A stretch of DNA of 64,000 nucleotides from Alistipes sp. (GCA_017451685.1 JAFTNV010000022.1:1-64000); one strand, 5' to 3'. Positions 16,615 to 26,218 are shown, counted from the stretch's first letter. A program made the numbers and translations. The notes: generated by a model from the sequence alone, not told the origin.

Positions 16615-17499
16615 TTATAGCGTTGCGAGCTTATCCAATGCCATCTCTATCATGCGACGCACAAAGGGCTTATAGTCGGTGCAGGCATCCTTCGCCACGC
16701 GCTGCGCTATGATGGTGCAGATGGTCGTAGCACGGTGACCCAGGAGTGCCGCGAGGCCTGCGAGGGCCGAGCCCTCCATCTCGAAGTTAGTGATGCGACG
16801 CTCACCGAAGCGGAACGACTCTATCTTGGCGTTGAGCTCCATGTCGTGCGGGCGCAGGCGTACCCAGCGACCCTGCGGGGCGTAGAAGCCCGGGGCGGCG
16901 ATGGTGATGCCCTCCAGCGTAGAGTCCTTGAAGAGTTCATATAGTTCGTTGTCGGCATTCACGAAGTAGGGGTATGGCAGCTTCTCGTACCACGCCGTGT
17001 GCTCCATGAAGGCGCGCTCGAGGTCGAGGTCGCAGACCGAGTCCCTACCCTCGTAGTACGACAGGAGGCCATCGAAGCCGAGTGACGTGCGCGAGAAGAC
17101 AACATCGCCCACGTTTATATCCTGCTGTATCGCTCCCGAGGTGCCGAGGCGCACGAGCGTAAGACGACGAAACTCCTCCTTGGCCTGGCGCGTGGCGAAG
17201 TCCACATTGGCAAGGGCATCGAGCTCCGCAACACAGATGTCGATATTACCGATGCCGATACCCGTAGAGAGCACCGTCATGCGCTTACCCTTATACGTAC
17301 CCGTCACGGTGTGGAACTCGCGATTCGACACCTCGCACTCGCGCGTGTCGAAATACTCGGCAATCATAGCCACACGGCCCGGGTCACCCACGAGGATGAC
17401 GATGTCGGCCAGCTGCTCGGGCTTAAGATGCAGATGGAAAATAGAGCCATCGGCATTGATTATCAGCTCAGAAGAGGGTATTGTTCTCATATCTCGCAA
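16615..17499 (-). CDS. Nucleoside phosphorylase (uridine phosphorylase-like)
   Basis: About 294 residues of the PNP/UDP family. The phosphate-binding loop is in ILVGDPGRVAMIA, followed by TVTGTYKGKRMTVLSTGIGIGN and LVRLGTSGAIQ. The ribose-binding segment NFEMEGSALAGLAALLGH is intact. It cleaves nucleosides with phosphate to base and ribose-1-phosphate, probably uridine or related. The second Met (residue 4) is an equally good start. It faces glmM across an 86-bp gap. Confidence 0.9.
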   Translation of the reverse strand: MRDMRTIPSSELIINADGSIFHLHLKPEQLADIVILVGDPGRVAMIAEYFDTRECEVSNREFHTVTGTYKGKRMTVLSTGIGIGNIDICVAELDALANVDFATRQAKEEFRRLTLVRLGTSGAIQQDINVGDVVFSRTSLGFDGLLSYYEGRDSVCDLDLERAFMEHTAWYEKLPYPYFVNADNELYELFKDSTLEGITIAAPGFYAPQGRWVRLRPHDMELNAKIESFRFGERRITNFEMEGSALAGLAALLGHRATTICTIIAQRVAKDACTDYKPFVRRMIEMALDKLATL

Positions 17500-17540
17500 T
17501 AATTTATCTTCTAATTATTTTAATATTCGCGTAAAATTAG

Positions 17541-17548
17541 TAATTTTG
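17541..17548 (+). promoter_or_regulatory. Possible -7 box for glmM
   Basis: TAATTTTG fits TAnnTTTG and lies 38 bases before the start. A clear TTTG at -33 is not present. Confidence 0.4.
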
Positions 17549-17585
17549 TCGGAAATAGCAAAATGTTTTTAATAATTTTTACACT

Positions 17586-18977
17586 ATGACACTTATCAAA
17601 TCAATCTCCGGCATACGTGGCACCATCGGTGGCGCTCTGGGTGAGAACCTCACTCCGATAGATGTCGTTAAGTTTACCACAGCATACGCACGCCTTATCA
17701 AAGATAAGAACCCCAACAAGCGCATCACCGTTGTCGTGGGTCGCGATGCCCGCATCTCGGGCTCGATGGTAGACTCGTTGGTCGAAGGTACGCTGCTCGG
17801 CACGGGCGTAGATGTCATCAACGTGGGCATGTGTACCACGCCCGGCACGGAGATGGCCGTGATTACGCACAAGGCCGATGGCGGCATCATCATCACCGCC
17901 TCGCACAATCCGCGCCAATGGAACGCCCTGAAGCTCCTAAACGAGCGTGGCGAGTTCCTCGACGATGCCGAGGGCAAGCAGGTGTTGGCCATGGCCGAGG
18001 ATGTGGAGTGGGACTACCCCACGATTGACAACATAGGTAAGGTCGTCCTCCGCGAGGATTTCAATGCCACGCACATCGCTCAGGTGTTGGCCCTCAAGCT
18101 CGTGGATGTGGAGGCTGTGCGCAAGCGTAAGTTTAAGGTTGTGGTAGATGCCGTGAACTCTATCGGTGGCGTTGTCATCCCCGCGCTCCTCAAAGAGCTC
18201 GGCTGCGAGGTGATAGCTATCAACTGCGAGCCTACGGGTGAGTTTGCCCACAACCCCGAGCCTCTGCCCGAGAACCTCACCGAGATTTCGGAGGTGGTAC
18301 GCAGGGAGGGTGCCGACCTCGGTATTGTCGTAGACCCCGATGTTGACCGTCTGGCGTTTGTCATGGAGAATGGCGAGATGTTTGTCGAGGAGTACACGTT
18401 GGTGGCTGTTGCCGACTATGTTCTTCGCCACACGAAGGGTAATACGGTATCAAATTTGTCATCATCACGAGCACTCAGCGATGTCACCGCACGCTACGAG
18501 GGTTGCAGCTACGCTGCCGCTGCCGTGGGTGAAGTGAATGTCGTAAAGAAGATGAAGGACACGGGCGCGGTTATCGGCGGTGAGGGTAATGGTGGCGTGA
18601 TATATCCCGAGTTACACTACGGCCGTGATGCGTTAGTGGGCGTTGCTCTCTTTTTGACCTATTTTGCAGGCCTCGGCATGACCATGTCGGAGTTGCGCAA
18701 AACCTTCCCCGCGTACTACGCCTCGAAGAACAAGATACAGCTCACGCCCGAGATTGATGTAGACAAGATTCTCGCGACGATAAAGAGCAGATACTCAAAT
18801 GAAAGAGTCAACGATATTGACGGTGTGAAGATAGACTTTGCCGAGAACTGGGTACACCTGCGTAAGTCGAACACCGAGCCCATCATCCGCATCTATACGG
18901 AGGCTAAGACGATGGCTGAGGCTGACACTCTCGCCAAGCGTTTTATTTCCGAAATAGAACAAATTTGCAAAGCCTAA
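17586..18977 (+). CDS. glmM: Phosphoglucosamine mutase
   Basis: 463 residues of the alpha-D-phosphohexomutase family. It opens with TLIKSISGIRGTIGG, carries the phosphoserine loop ITASHNPRQWN near 100, the metal loop DPDVDRLAF near 255, and the sugar-binding GGEGNGGVIYPELHYGRD. The C-terminal phosphate loop is RKSNTEPIIRIYTEA. It most likely converts glucosamine-6-phosphate to glucosamine-1-phosphate for peptidoglycan and LPS; a phosphomannomutase activity cannot be excluded. The M20 peptidase follows 33 bases later. Confidence 0.93.
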   Translation: MTLIKSISGIRGTIGGALGENLTPIDVVKFTTAYARLIKDKNPNKRITVVVGRDARISGSMVDSLVEGTLLGTGVDVINVGMCTTPGTEMAVITHKADGGIIITASHNPRQWNALKLLNERGEFLDDAEGKQVLAMAEDVEWDYPTIDNIGKVVLREDFNATHIAQVLALKLVDVEAVRKRKFKVVVDAVNSIGGVVIPALLKELGCEVIAINCEPTGEFAHNPEPLPENLTEISEVVRREGADLGIVVDPDVDRLAFVMENGEMFVEEYTLVAVADYVLRHTKGNTVSNLSSSRALSDVTARYEGCSYAAAAVGEVNVVKKMKDTGAVIGGEGNGGVIYPELHYGRDALVGVALFLTYFAGLGMTMSELRKTFPAYYASKNKIQLTPEIDVDKILATIKSRYSNERVNDIDGVKIDFAENWVHLRKSNTEPIIRIYTEAKTMAEADTLAKRFISEIEQICKA

Positions 18978-19010
18978 AAAAGCGTGAATTTACCTTAAAA
19001 CTATACTTAT

Positions 19011-20381
19011 ATGAAACTTGCAACCGAATACATCGACAAGAACAAAGAGCGTTTCTTGGAGGAGCTTTTCGACCTTCTTCGCATCCCCTCAATCAGCGCC
19101 CAGCCCTCACTGCATAAGGGCGACATGGTACGCTGTGCCGAGTGGCTTGCTGCGGCGCTCGTCAAGGCCGGTGCCGACCGTGCCGAGGTAATGCCCACAG
19201 ATGGTAACCCCGTAGTATATGCCGAGAAGATCATCGACCCCAAGGCTAAGACCGTGCTTGTGTATGGTCACTACGACGTCATGCCCGAGGATCCCATCGA
19301 CGAGTGGAAGACAAACCCCTTCGAGCCGGAGATTAAGGATGGCCGCATCTGGTGTCGCGGTGCCGATGACGACAAGGGTCAGCTCTATATGCACGCCAAG
19401 GCCTTCGAGGCCATGGTTGCCACCGACACCCTCCCCTGCAACGTGAAGTTCATGCTCGAGGGCGAGGAGGAGATTGGCTCACCCAGCCTCTATAAGTTCT
19501 GCGCCGACAACAAGAAGCTCCTCAAGGCCGACATCATCCTCGTATCCGACACATCTATGATTGGCCTCGACACACCCACCATCACCGCGGGACTGCGTGG
19601 CCTTACATATATGCAGGTGGAGGTCACGGGCCCCGATAAGGATCTGCACTCGGGTCTCTTTGGTGGTGCTGTGGCCAACCCCGCGAATGTTCTTGCCAAG
19701 CTCGTGGCATCGCTCACTGACGAGTTCGGCCGCGTGACCATCCCGGGCTTCTACGACGATGTGCGCATCCTCACGGATGCCGAGCGCAAGGCCCTAAACA
19801 AGGCTCCCTTCTCGCTCGACGAGTATAAGAGGGCTCTCGACCTCGGTGACGTTGCCGGCGAGGTGGACTACACCACGATGGAGCGCACGGGCATACGCCC
19901 CTCGCTCGACGTTAACGGCATCTGGAGCGGATATACGGGTGAGGGCACAAAGACCGTCATCCCCTCGAAGGCATACGCCAAGATATCTATGCGCCTTGTT
20001 CCCAATCAGGACTTCAAGAAGATAGCCAAGCTCTTCGAGAAGCACTTCCGTCGCATTGCCCCCAAGAGCGTGAAGGTGAAGGTAGAGTTCCTGCATGGCG
20101 GTGCTCCCTACGTGTCACCCACCGACCTGCCGGCATATAAGGCCGCGGAGAAGGCCGTGGAGACGACGTTTGGCATCACACCGCTACCCTTCTACTCGGG
20201 AGGCTCTATACCCATCATCTCGGGCTTCGAGAACATCCTCGGCATCAAGTCGATACTCCTCGGCTTCGGCCTCTCGAAGGATGCTATACACTCGCCCAAC
20301 GAGAGCTATGGCCTCGACCAATTCTACAAGGGTTTAGAGACACTGCCATACTTCTACAAGTATTTCGCAGAGATGAAATAA
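19011..20381 (+). CDS. M20-family dipeptidase
   Basis: 456 residues. Metal-binding motifs are VLVYGHYDVMP near 83-93, the bridging Asp in GRIWCRGADDDKGQ, and the Glu pair in LEGEEEIGSPS. An internal dimerisation domain follows and the C-terminal His is in SKDAIHSPNES. No signal peptide is seen, so it acts in the cytoplasm, probably on dipeptides or Xaa-His type substrates. It ends in a strong hairpin terminator at 20383-20418. Confidence 0.92.
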   Translation: MKLATEYIDKNKERFLEELFDLLRIPSISAQPSLHKGDMVRCAEWLAAALVKAGADRAEVMPTDGNPVVYAEKIIDPKAKTVLVYGHYDVMPEDPIDEWKTNPFEPEIKDGRIWCRGADDDKGQLYMHAKAFEAMVATDTLPCNVKFMLEGEEEIGSPSLYKFCADNKKLLKADIILVSDTSMIGLDTPTITAGLRGLTYMQVEVTGPDKDLHSGLFGGAVANPANVLAKLVASLTDEFGRVTIPGFYDDVRILTDAERKALNKAPFSLDEYKRALDLGDVAGEVDYTTMERTGIRPSLDVNGIWSGYTGEGTKTVIPSKAYAKISMRLVPNQDFKKIAKLFEKHFRRIAPKSVKVKVEFLHGGAPYVSPTDLPAYKAAEKAVETTFGITPLPFYSGGSIPIISGFENILGIKSILLGFGLSKDAIHSPNESYGLDQFYKGLETLPYFYKYFAEMK

Positions 20382-20382
20382 C

Positions 20383-20418
20383 GCATTAAAGAGGGCTCTT
20401 CGGAGCCCTCTTTAATGC
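20383..20418 (+). terminator. Intrinsic hairpin after the M20 peptidase gene
   Basis: A perfect 16-bp stem (GCATTAAAGAGGGCTC) closes on a TTCG tetraloop. It has no long T-run, but the stem ends in TTTAATGC and begins GCATTAAA, so it can act in both directions. Heptamer repeats follow at once. Confidence 0.85.
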
Positions 20419-20516
20419 AGTGAGTAGTGAGCAGTGAGTAGTGAGTAATTATTAATTAGTAATCAATCACATAGGAACTCATCTAAGCTCACAGCTTTTC
20501 GAAGCGCACACTGCAT

Positions 20517-20645
20517 ATTCTTCGTGAGAAGTGGGCAGATTTGGTGCATCGCAAAAGAGATGACCACGGGATAGTACAAGAAGTACAGCCCGTGGTCATC
20601 TTACCTTTTGGGATGTGCCGAAGATGCCCTCCTATCACGAAGAAT
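20517..20645 (-). repeat. Palindromic element D (class 3), ending in the phosphate transporter gene
   Basis: Arms ATTCTTCGTGA and TCACGAAGAAT are perfect over 11 bp. The right arm includes the transporter stop (20635-20637) and its last codons. The central stem GAGATGACCACGGGATAGTAC closes on a 5-base loop. The flanks share GGTGCATC and GGATGTGCCG with element M. Confidence 0.85.
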
Positions 20646-22857
20646 GAACGAAGTGCTCGAGCGACTTCATAATATTTCGTGAATGAAGAATCATCGTCTT
20701 CGTCTCCGTAAGGATGTTGAAGAAGAGCATGTTAGCCGATGACGAGCCTCCGGTATCGCGGAGACGGCGCAGCTGGTTCTGCATAACCTCGTCGATAAGG
20801 TCGAACATCTCGTCGCGCTTCGTTAGGATAGACTCCATGTTGTCGAAGGTACGCGAGCGCAGCATGTCGTTAATCTCGCCAAAGATCTCCTCCACGCGGT
20901 CGTTGATGCGCTTGAGGTCGTAGACCTGCTCCTTAGAGAGGCCCGTGTGGTTGTTGTCCACGTGCTTATAGCAGGGGCGCGTGATGTGTAGGAGCGCCTT
21001 GCTGGTCTCCGAGATATAGTCGACAACCTGCACGTAGAAGTGGCCTGTATTCACGTCGCTCTCCTCGAGCGTGCGCAACAGAGGTATTATCTCGTACTTC
21101 TGCTCGCGCGTAGAGTGGTAGAAATCCTCGGCCTCGCGCACCATGTCGCGAAGCACCTTGCGGTTCTCCTTGAAGACAGCAACGATGGTGCGATCGTATA
21201 TCATCGTCACCTTCTCCATAGATGCGCACACATGCTCGGTATATGCTATGAGCGCCTCCTCGGGGCTCTGCTTGAGCGTGTCGCCAATCTTTGCCACAGC
21301 CGAAGCCTCGCGCTCCTCGGCCTTCTTCTCCTTCGAGAAGTTGCTCTTGATGAGCAGTGCAAGACATACCACCGTCACGCCAATGATTGCCACCGTGCCA
21401 CCGTAGGCGAGGATGAGGGTAACACCGAGGGCAATGATGAAGCCACCCACGGCCGTAACAAACCATCCCATGATTACGGTCGTCACGCCCGTGATACGAT
21501 ATACGGCGCTCTCACGTCCCCATGCGCGGTCGGCAAGCGACGAGCCCATAGAGACCATGAAGACAACGTATGTCGTAGAGAGGGGTAACTTAAGCTGCGT
21601 ACCGATAGAGATGAGGATGGCCGCAGCCGTGAGGTTTACCGTAGCACGTATAAGGTCGTAGTTCACATCGCCACGCTCCTCCTCCGGGAGCTGCACGAAA
21701 CGACTGTTGATAAACTCTATCGCACGCTTGGGCGTGATGGCTGCAAGAGCATCGTTCAAAGCGCGTGCGCCACGCACGATACCGCGCGAGGCAACCGTAG
21801 CCTCGCTATTTGTGGGTGCCTCCTCGCTCTGCGACGATAGCTTACGCTCGGTCTCGATAACGCGCATCGCCTTCTTCGACGTGAAGAGCGTGATGACCAT
21901 CACCAGGCCCGCAGCACACATAATCCAGAAGTTGGCCTGCGTAGGCTCCGAGAGCGCCGCCATAGAGGCAGGTGCTGCATCCGATGCCTGAGCAATCATA
22001 TATGAGTCGTAGCCCGCATAAGGGACACCGATGAAGTTCACGAGGTCGTTACCCGCAAATGCCAAAGCCAACGAGAAGGTACCGGCAAGAATCGATACAC
22101 GCAGGATATTAACATTGCAACGCTGCAATATCCATAGTAGCAACGAGCTACCAACCCAAAGGATGAGTAGCGACAAGGCCGTATTGTTATTCACATACTC
22201 GGTCAACACGGCAGGTATCAATCCCGAGCTCTTCAAGCCCTTAAATACCGTGAAGTAGATGATACCTGCGACGGTAATACCGCACCACAGAGCACCAAAG
22301 CGGTTGAAAATCTTGCTATAGCGGAACGTGAAGATAATGCGCGACACGTACATCAGGATGTGACCCGTAAAGAATGCCAACACCACCGACAGCAGGATAC
22401 CCGACACGATAGCCAAGGCGTTACCCGAGTTGATAAACTCACCAAGCGAGGCATCCGTCGTGCCACCCCATATATTGTACAGCGCCAGCGCCATGGCCGA
22501 GCCGAGCAAACCAAAGACCAGCGACACGGTCGTAGACGTCGGCAGGCCGAGCGAGTTGTATATATCCAAGAGGATGATGTTCGAGAGCATCATGCCGAGG
22601 AAGAGAATCATAATCTCCTGGTACGAGAACATCGCGGGATAGAAGACACCGCTACGCGCCACATCCATCATACCGCTCGATGTCATCACACCGACCATAA
22701 CACCCACACCGGCAACAGAAAGGATGACATTCTTCTTGGCCACCTTAGAGCCAAAGGCCGAGTTGAGAAAATTCACTGCATCGTTCGATACTCCGACAAT
22801 GATACCCATTACGGCGAGAACCGCCAACGTAATTACTATGAATAGGTCCATACTCAA
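20635..22857 (-). CDS. pit: Inorganic phosphate transporter, PiT family, with PhoU-like tail
   Basis: 740 residues. The PiT signature GVSNDAVNFLNSAFGSK is at about 22-38 and its second copy is around residues 400-460 (KLPLSTTYVVFMVSMGSSLADRAWG). About ten to twelve membrane segments cover residues 1-500. From about 520 a soluble helical domain with LRDMVREAEDFYHSTREQ and later heptads resembles PhoU. It imports phosphate with a cation. The gene faces a two-component system, and an 11-bp-phased repeat array lies in between, suggesting phosphate control. Stop codon lies in element D. Confidence 0.92.
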   Translation of the reverse strand: MSMDLFIVITLAVLAVMGIIVGVSNDAVNFLNSAFGSKVAKKNVILSVAGVGVMVGVMTSSGMMDVARSGVFYPAMFSYQEIMILFLGMMLSNIILLDIYNSLGLPTSTTVSLVFGLLGSAMALALYNIWGGTTDASLGEFINSGNALAIVSGILLSVVLAFFTGHILMYVSRIIFTFRYSKIFNRFGALWCGITVAGIIYFTVFKGLKSSGLIPAVLTEYVNNNTALSLLILWVGSSLLLWILQRCNVNILRVSILAGTFSLALAFAGNDLVNFIGVPYAGYDSYMIAQASDAAPASMAALSEPTQANFWIMCAAGLVMVITLFTSKKAMRVIETERKLSSQSEEAPTNSEATVASRGIVRGARALNDALAAITPKRAIEFINSRFVQLPEEERGDVNYDLIRATVNLTAAAILISIGTQLKLPLSTTYVVFMVSMGSSLADRAWGRESAVYRITGVTTVIMGWFVTAVGGFIIALGVTLILAYGGTVAIIGVTVVCLALLIKSNFSKEKKAEEREASAVAKIGDTLKQSPEEALIAYTEHVCASMEKVTMIYDRTIVAVFKENRKVLRDMVREAEDFYHSTREQKYEIIPLLRTLEESDVNTGHFYVQVVDYISETSKALLHITRPCYKHVDNNHTGLSKEQVYDLKRINDRVEEIFGEINDMLRSRTFDNMESILTKRDEMFDLIDEVMQNQLRRLRDTGGSSSANMLFFNILTETKTMILHSRNIMKSLEHFVHSS

Positions 22858-22868
22858 AATATTTTGCG

Positions 22869-22876
22869 CAAATATA
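22869..22876 (-). promoter_or_regulatory. -7 box for the phosphate transporter
   Basis: TATATTTG on the minus strand, 12 bases upstream of the start codon. There is no TTTG at -33; the repeat array at 22887-22933 occupies that place, as expected for an activator-dependent promoter. Confidence 0.5.
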
Positions 22877-22886
22877 CGATATAATT

Positions 22887-22933
22887 GTTACATTTTCGTT
22901 ACATTCTTGTTAAGCACATGTAACAATTGTAAC
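22887..22933. promoter_or_regulatory. Pho-box-like array of 11-bp-phased half-sites
   Basis: GTTACA at 22887 and 22898 and GTTAAG at 22909 repeat with a strict 11-base period; an inverted GTAACA follows in the same phase at 22920. OmpR-type activators such as PhoB bind 11-bp direct repeats. The position just upstream of the transporter -7 box fits activation. Confidence 0.55.
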
Positions 22934-22977
22934 ATTATTTCCACACCTATTTATAAAAAAGGGGAGCTATTTTTTTG

Positions 22978-22985
22978 TACCTTTG
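22978..22985 (+). promoter_or_regulatory. -7 box for the response-regulator operon
   Basis: TACCTTTG 42 bases before the start of the response regulator gene. No good -33 box is visible. Confidence 0.5.
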
Positions 22986-23027
22986 CTAAAAATATACTAA
23001 ATTTGTGTATTAAAAGAGCGAAACGTA

Positions 23028-23726
23028 ATGAGCGAATACCGCATATTGGTTGTCGACGACGAGGAGTCGTTGTGTGAGATTTTGAAGTTTAACCTTGAGC
23101 GTGAGGGCTATGAGGTAACGACGGCACAGAGTGCTGAGGAGGTGTTGTCGATGGATATTGGCGGCTACGACCTTATGATTCTCGACATCATGATGGACGA
23201 GCTCAGCGGCTTCAGCCTCGCCCGCATCCTACGCAAGCGCCCCGAGACGGCAACAATACCCATAATATTCTGCTCGGCACTCGACTCCGAGGCCGACAAA
23301 ATTAAGGGTTTAGATATTGGCGCCGACGACTACATATCGAAGCCCTTCTCCGTGGCCGAGGTTATGGCGCGCGTGCGCAGCGTGCTGCGTCGCTCACAGC
23401 GCACTGCGGTGGCGGAGGCTCCCGCCACGGATGACGACATACTCACATACGAGACCCTCATGGTGAACAACCGCAACAAGAGTTGCATGCTCGAGGGCGA
23501 GGAGATAGCTCTCACACGCAAGGAGTTCGACATCCTCGTGCTGCTGCTCTCAAACCGCGGCACGATACTCTCGCGCGAGCAGATAATGAAGCGCGTATGG
23601 CGGGAGGAGGTCGTCGTCCTCGACCGCACGATAGATGTGAACATCACACGCCTACGCAAAAAGTTGGGCGTATATGGTAACAATATAGTAACACGAACAG
23701 GTTATGGCTATGGATTCAAAATCTAA
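23028..23726 (+). CDS. OmpR/PhoB-family response regulator
   Basis: 232 residues. The receiver domain (about 3-118) has the acidic pocket in VVDDEES, the phosphorylated Asp in LMILDIMMDELSG, and the Lys in DYISKPFS. A winged-helix DNA-binding domain (about 135-232) ends in RTIDVNITRLRKKLG and RTGYGYGFKI. It overlaps the histidine kinase gene by 23 bases. The neighbouring phosphate transporter and the 11-bp repeat array suggest a PhoB-like role, which is an inference. Confidence 0.93.
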   Translation: MSEYRILVVDDEESLCEILKFNLEREGYEVTTAQSAEEVLSMDIGGYDLMILDIMMDELSGFSLARILRKRPETATIPIIFCSALDSEADKIKGLDIGADDYISKPFSVAEVMARVRSVLRRSQRTAVAEAPATDDDILTYETLMVNNRNKSCMLEGEEIALTRKEFDILVLLLSNRGTILSREQIMKRVWREEVVVLDRTIDVNITRLRKKLGVYGNNIVTRTGYGYGFKI

Positions 23727-24810
23727 GATTATCAGCTACCGCGGCGGTATGTATCTGCTGCTGGCAATACTCATCATCTCGCTTATCGGCGGGTTTATAA
23801 CATACCACTTCTCGCTCCTAAGCCACAATAGCAAGATTAGCGGCATCGACGAGGGCATCTTCTACGCCATCCTTGGCGTGGCAGCAGCTTCCATCATCAT
23901 AGCCCTCACGCTTGCCGTGCGCCTCAACCGCAACCTCAAGAGCCTCGACCGCGTGGCTACAGCAATGGAGAATGGTGCCGACATAGAGTCGATGCCCAAC
24001 TTCGCCAATGACGAGCTCGGCGACATCTCGCGCCACATTATAGACCTCTATCGTCGTCTGCGTGAGGCCTCGAGCAATGCACAGCGCGAGCACGACAACG
24101 CCATGCACGAACATCAGGAGAAGCTACGCATCAAGCGACAGCTTACCAATAACATAAACCACGAGCTCAAGACCCCCGTGGCAGCCATCCAGGGCTACCT
24201 CGAGACGATGACCACGTCGAAGGACATCACACCCGAGGAGCGCGACATCTTCATCGCGAAGTGCTACGCCCACTGCCAGCGCCTCACGCAGCTGCTCACC
24301 GACGTGTCGACAATCACACGCCTCGAGGATGGCAGCAGCCGCATTGAGAGAGAGAGCGTAGACCTCCGTGCCGTCATCGACGAGATAGCCTCGGATGTGG
24401 CACTCCTGCCCGACGAGAAGCGCATGCGCATGAACATCACACTACCCTCGCCCATGCCCGTCATGGGTAACACCTCGCTGCTCATATCCATATTTAAGAA
24501 CCTCACGGACAACGCCATAGCCTACTCTGGCGGCCGCGACATATACGTTAAGCTCCTCGACGAGAGCGATGCGATGTACACCATATCGTTTGCCGACAAC
24601 GGCATCGGTGTCGATGACGACCACATAGGCCACATCTTCGAGCGCTTCTACCGCATAGATGCTGGTCGCTCGCGCAAGCTCGGTGGCACGGGTCTTGGCC
24701 TCTCGATTGTGAAGAACTCGGTGCTCTTCCACGGTGGCGACATCACAGTCGGAAACCGTAAGGCCGGAGGCTTGGAATTCGTACTCACGCTACCCAAAGC
24801 GAGCAATTAG
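23704..24810 (+). CDS. Sensor histidine kinase, PhoR-like
   Basis: 368 residues. Two membrane segments at about 14-36 and 48-70 flank a short, roughly 10-residue extracytoplasmic loop, so sensing is not by a large periplasmic domain. A HAMP-like stretch leads to the dimerisation helix with the phospho-His in NNINHELKTPVAAI. The ATPase carries the N-box FKNLTDNAIAYS, DNGIGVDDD, and GGTGLGLSIVK. It pairs with the overlapping response regulator. The small loop fits kinases that sense through a partner transporter, as PhoR does. Confidence 0.93.
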   Translation: MAMDSKSKIISYRGGMYLLLAILIISLIGGFITYHFSLLSHNSKISGIDEGIFYAILGVAAASIIIALTLAVRLNRNLKSLDRVATAMENGADIESMPNFANDELGDISRHIIDLYRRLREASSNAQREHDNAMHEHQEKLRIKRQLTNNINHELKTPVAAIQGYLETMTTSKDITPEERDIFIAKCYAHCQRLTQLLTDVSTITRLEDGSSRIERESVDLRAVIDEIASDVALLPDEKRMRMNITLPSPMPVMGNTSLLISIFKNLTDNAIAYSGGRDIYVKLLDESDAMYTISFADNGIGVDDDHIGHIFERFYRIDAGRSRKLGGTGLGLSIVKNSVLFHGGDITVGNRKAGGLEFVLTLPKASN

Positions 24811-25312
24811 CAGTGAGTAGCGAGTAGTTTTTTAATTTAAGAGGGACTACAGAGACTACAGGGACTACAGAGACTACAACGAGGTCGCGGCCGATTATGT
24901 CCGCATAGTCGTTTGTCTCTCTGTGGTCTCTGTTGTCTCTGCCAATGAGAATTATATAGTTACTATGAGTTAGTAAGAGTTAGTAAGAGTTACTATATTT
25001 TCTGTTGTCCGCGACAAGCGCATCGAAACCCATAGGAACCCATCTTGACCCATAGTAACAGCCTTTAGGCTGGAGCATCGCAGATGCTCGGCAAAAATGC
25101 CGTCGATGGGATAGTACATAGAAGTACAGCCATTGACGGCACTTTTTATTAGCGGTAGCAGATGCTGCCTTTTTCACGACTAATTTAATTTGTTGCGAGA
25201 GTTGTGCAGTAGTGGCGCTGACATGAAAAAGCCATGGATGGATAGTACTTTGACGTACATTCCATTCATGGCTTTGATTGAAGCGTCGCTAATGCGCCAC
25301 TATCACAACAAA
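24811..25312. other. Gene-free 502-bp region of repeats
   Basis: No gene is seen. In order it holds a short heptamer run, five 9-bp units GACTACAGR at about 24845-24880 whose complement recurs near 24910-24940 as an imperfect hairpin, AGTTAGTAAG repeats near 24967-24995, and palindromic elements E and F. Confidence 0.75.
25060..25180 (-). repeat. Palindromic element E (class 1/3 intermediate)
   Basis: Side hairpin GAGCATC/GATGCTC, then a central stem AAAAATGCCGTC with apex GATAGTAC, 6 bases, GTACAGCC, then side hairpin GGTAGC/GCTGCC. It abuts element F. Confidence 0.7.
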
Positions 25313-25315
25313 TTA
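25186..25315 (-). repeat. Palindromic element F, ending at the nucleotidyltransferase stop
   Basis: Perfect arms TAATTTGTTG and CAACAAATTA; the right arm ends with the stop codon 25313-25315. The centre is AAAAAGCCATGGATGGATAGTAC, a short loop, and GTACATTCCATTCATGGCTTT. Confidence 0.85.
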
Positions 25316-26218
25316 CCAGAGGTTGCGAGGATAAAGACCAGCATTAATCAACTCTTCGAGTTTTGCCATGAGCAACGGCTTATCCTCCTTGTATGTCACG
25401 CCAAACCAATCACTTGTGGTCTTAAGAACACGCATGGTGGCAGTGCCATCGTTGATAACCTTATTCACCATCTTGGGGATGTAGAACTCGGCCTTGAGGT
25501 TGTCGATATTCTCCGACAAGAACTCCTTGAAATACTCCTCAGAGTGGCGGAAGTAGTCGGGAGTGAAGCCAAAGAGGTTCATAGATACGGGGGTATCCTC
25601 CGCAAGAGGCTCATCGGCGCCGCCATCGTGGAAGACGATAGTGCCATTGACGCGCTCAATCTGTGTGCGCTCAACCATGCCTCGGAGGTTGCCCTCATCA
25701 TCGACAGTACATACGCCACGCGACACCGTGCCATTCTCCGATAGAGTCTTATTCACCTGATAGCCAACCATGCAGTAGCGACCCTCCGTGCCCTCGAGAG
25801 TCTGGAGGTACTCGCTGATAGTAGCATAGGCCTCGCGACCATAGAAGTCGTCGGCATTGATAACAGCGAAGGGCTCGTTGATAACCTTCGCGGCCATCAT
25901 AACAGCGTGGTTCGTACCCCACGGCTTCTGGCGACCTTCGGGGAGAGCATAGCCCTCGGGGAGGTAGTCGAGCTCCTGGAAGACGTACTCCACAGCGATC
26001 TTACCACCGAAACGCTCGGCATTGAACACCTCCTTGAAGTCAGCCTCGAAAGAGTGGCGTATGACGAATACAACCTTGCCGAAGCCGGCACGTATAGCAT
26101 CGTATACCGAGTAGTCGATGATAGCCTCGCCATTAGGGCCTACGCCATCCATCTGCTTGAGTGAGCCGTAGCGCGAGCCCATACCCGCTGCCAAGACCAA
26201 AAGTGTAGGTTTTACCAT
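25313..26218 (-). CDS. Sugar-phosphate nucleotidyltransferase
   Basis: 301 residues with the NTP-transferase fold. The signature LVLAAGMGSRYGSLKQMDGVGPNGE is at about 6-31, and the metal-binding Asp pair is in FAVINADDFYG near 118. It has no extra C-terminal helix domain, so it is not a GlmU. It most likely joins a nucleoside triphosphate and a sugar-1-phosphate; the sugar cannot be told. It is monocistronic, with its own promoter at 26255-26286. Confidence 0.88.
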   Translation of the reverse strand: MVKPTLLVLAAGMGSRYGSLKQMDGVGPNGEAIIDYSVYDAIRAGFGKVVFVIRHSFEADFKEVFNAERFGGKIAVEYVFQELDYLPEGYALPEGRQKPWGTNHAVMMAAKVINEPFAVINADDFYGREAYATISEYLQTLEGTEGRYCMVGYQVNKTLSENGTVSRGVCTVDDEGNLRGMVERTQIERVNGTIVFHDGGADEPLAEDTPVSMNLFGFTPDYFRHSEEYFKEFLSENIDNLKAEFYIPKMVNKVINDGTATMRVLKTTSDWFGVTYKEDKPLLMAKLEELINAGLYPRNLW

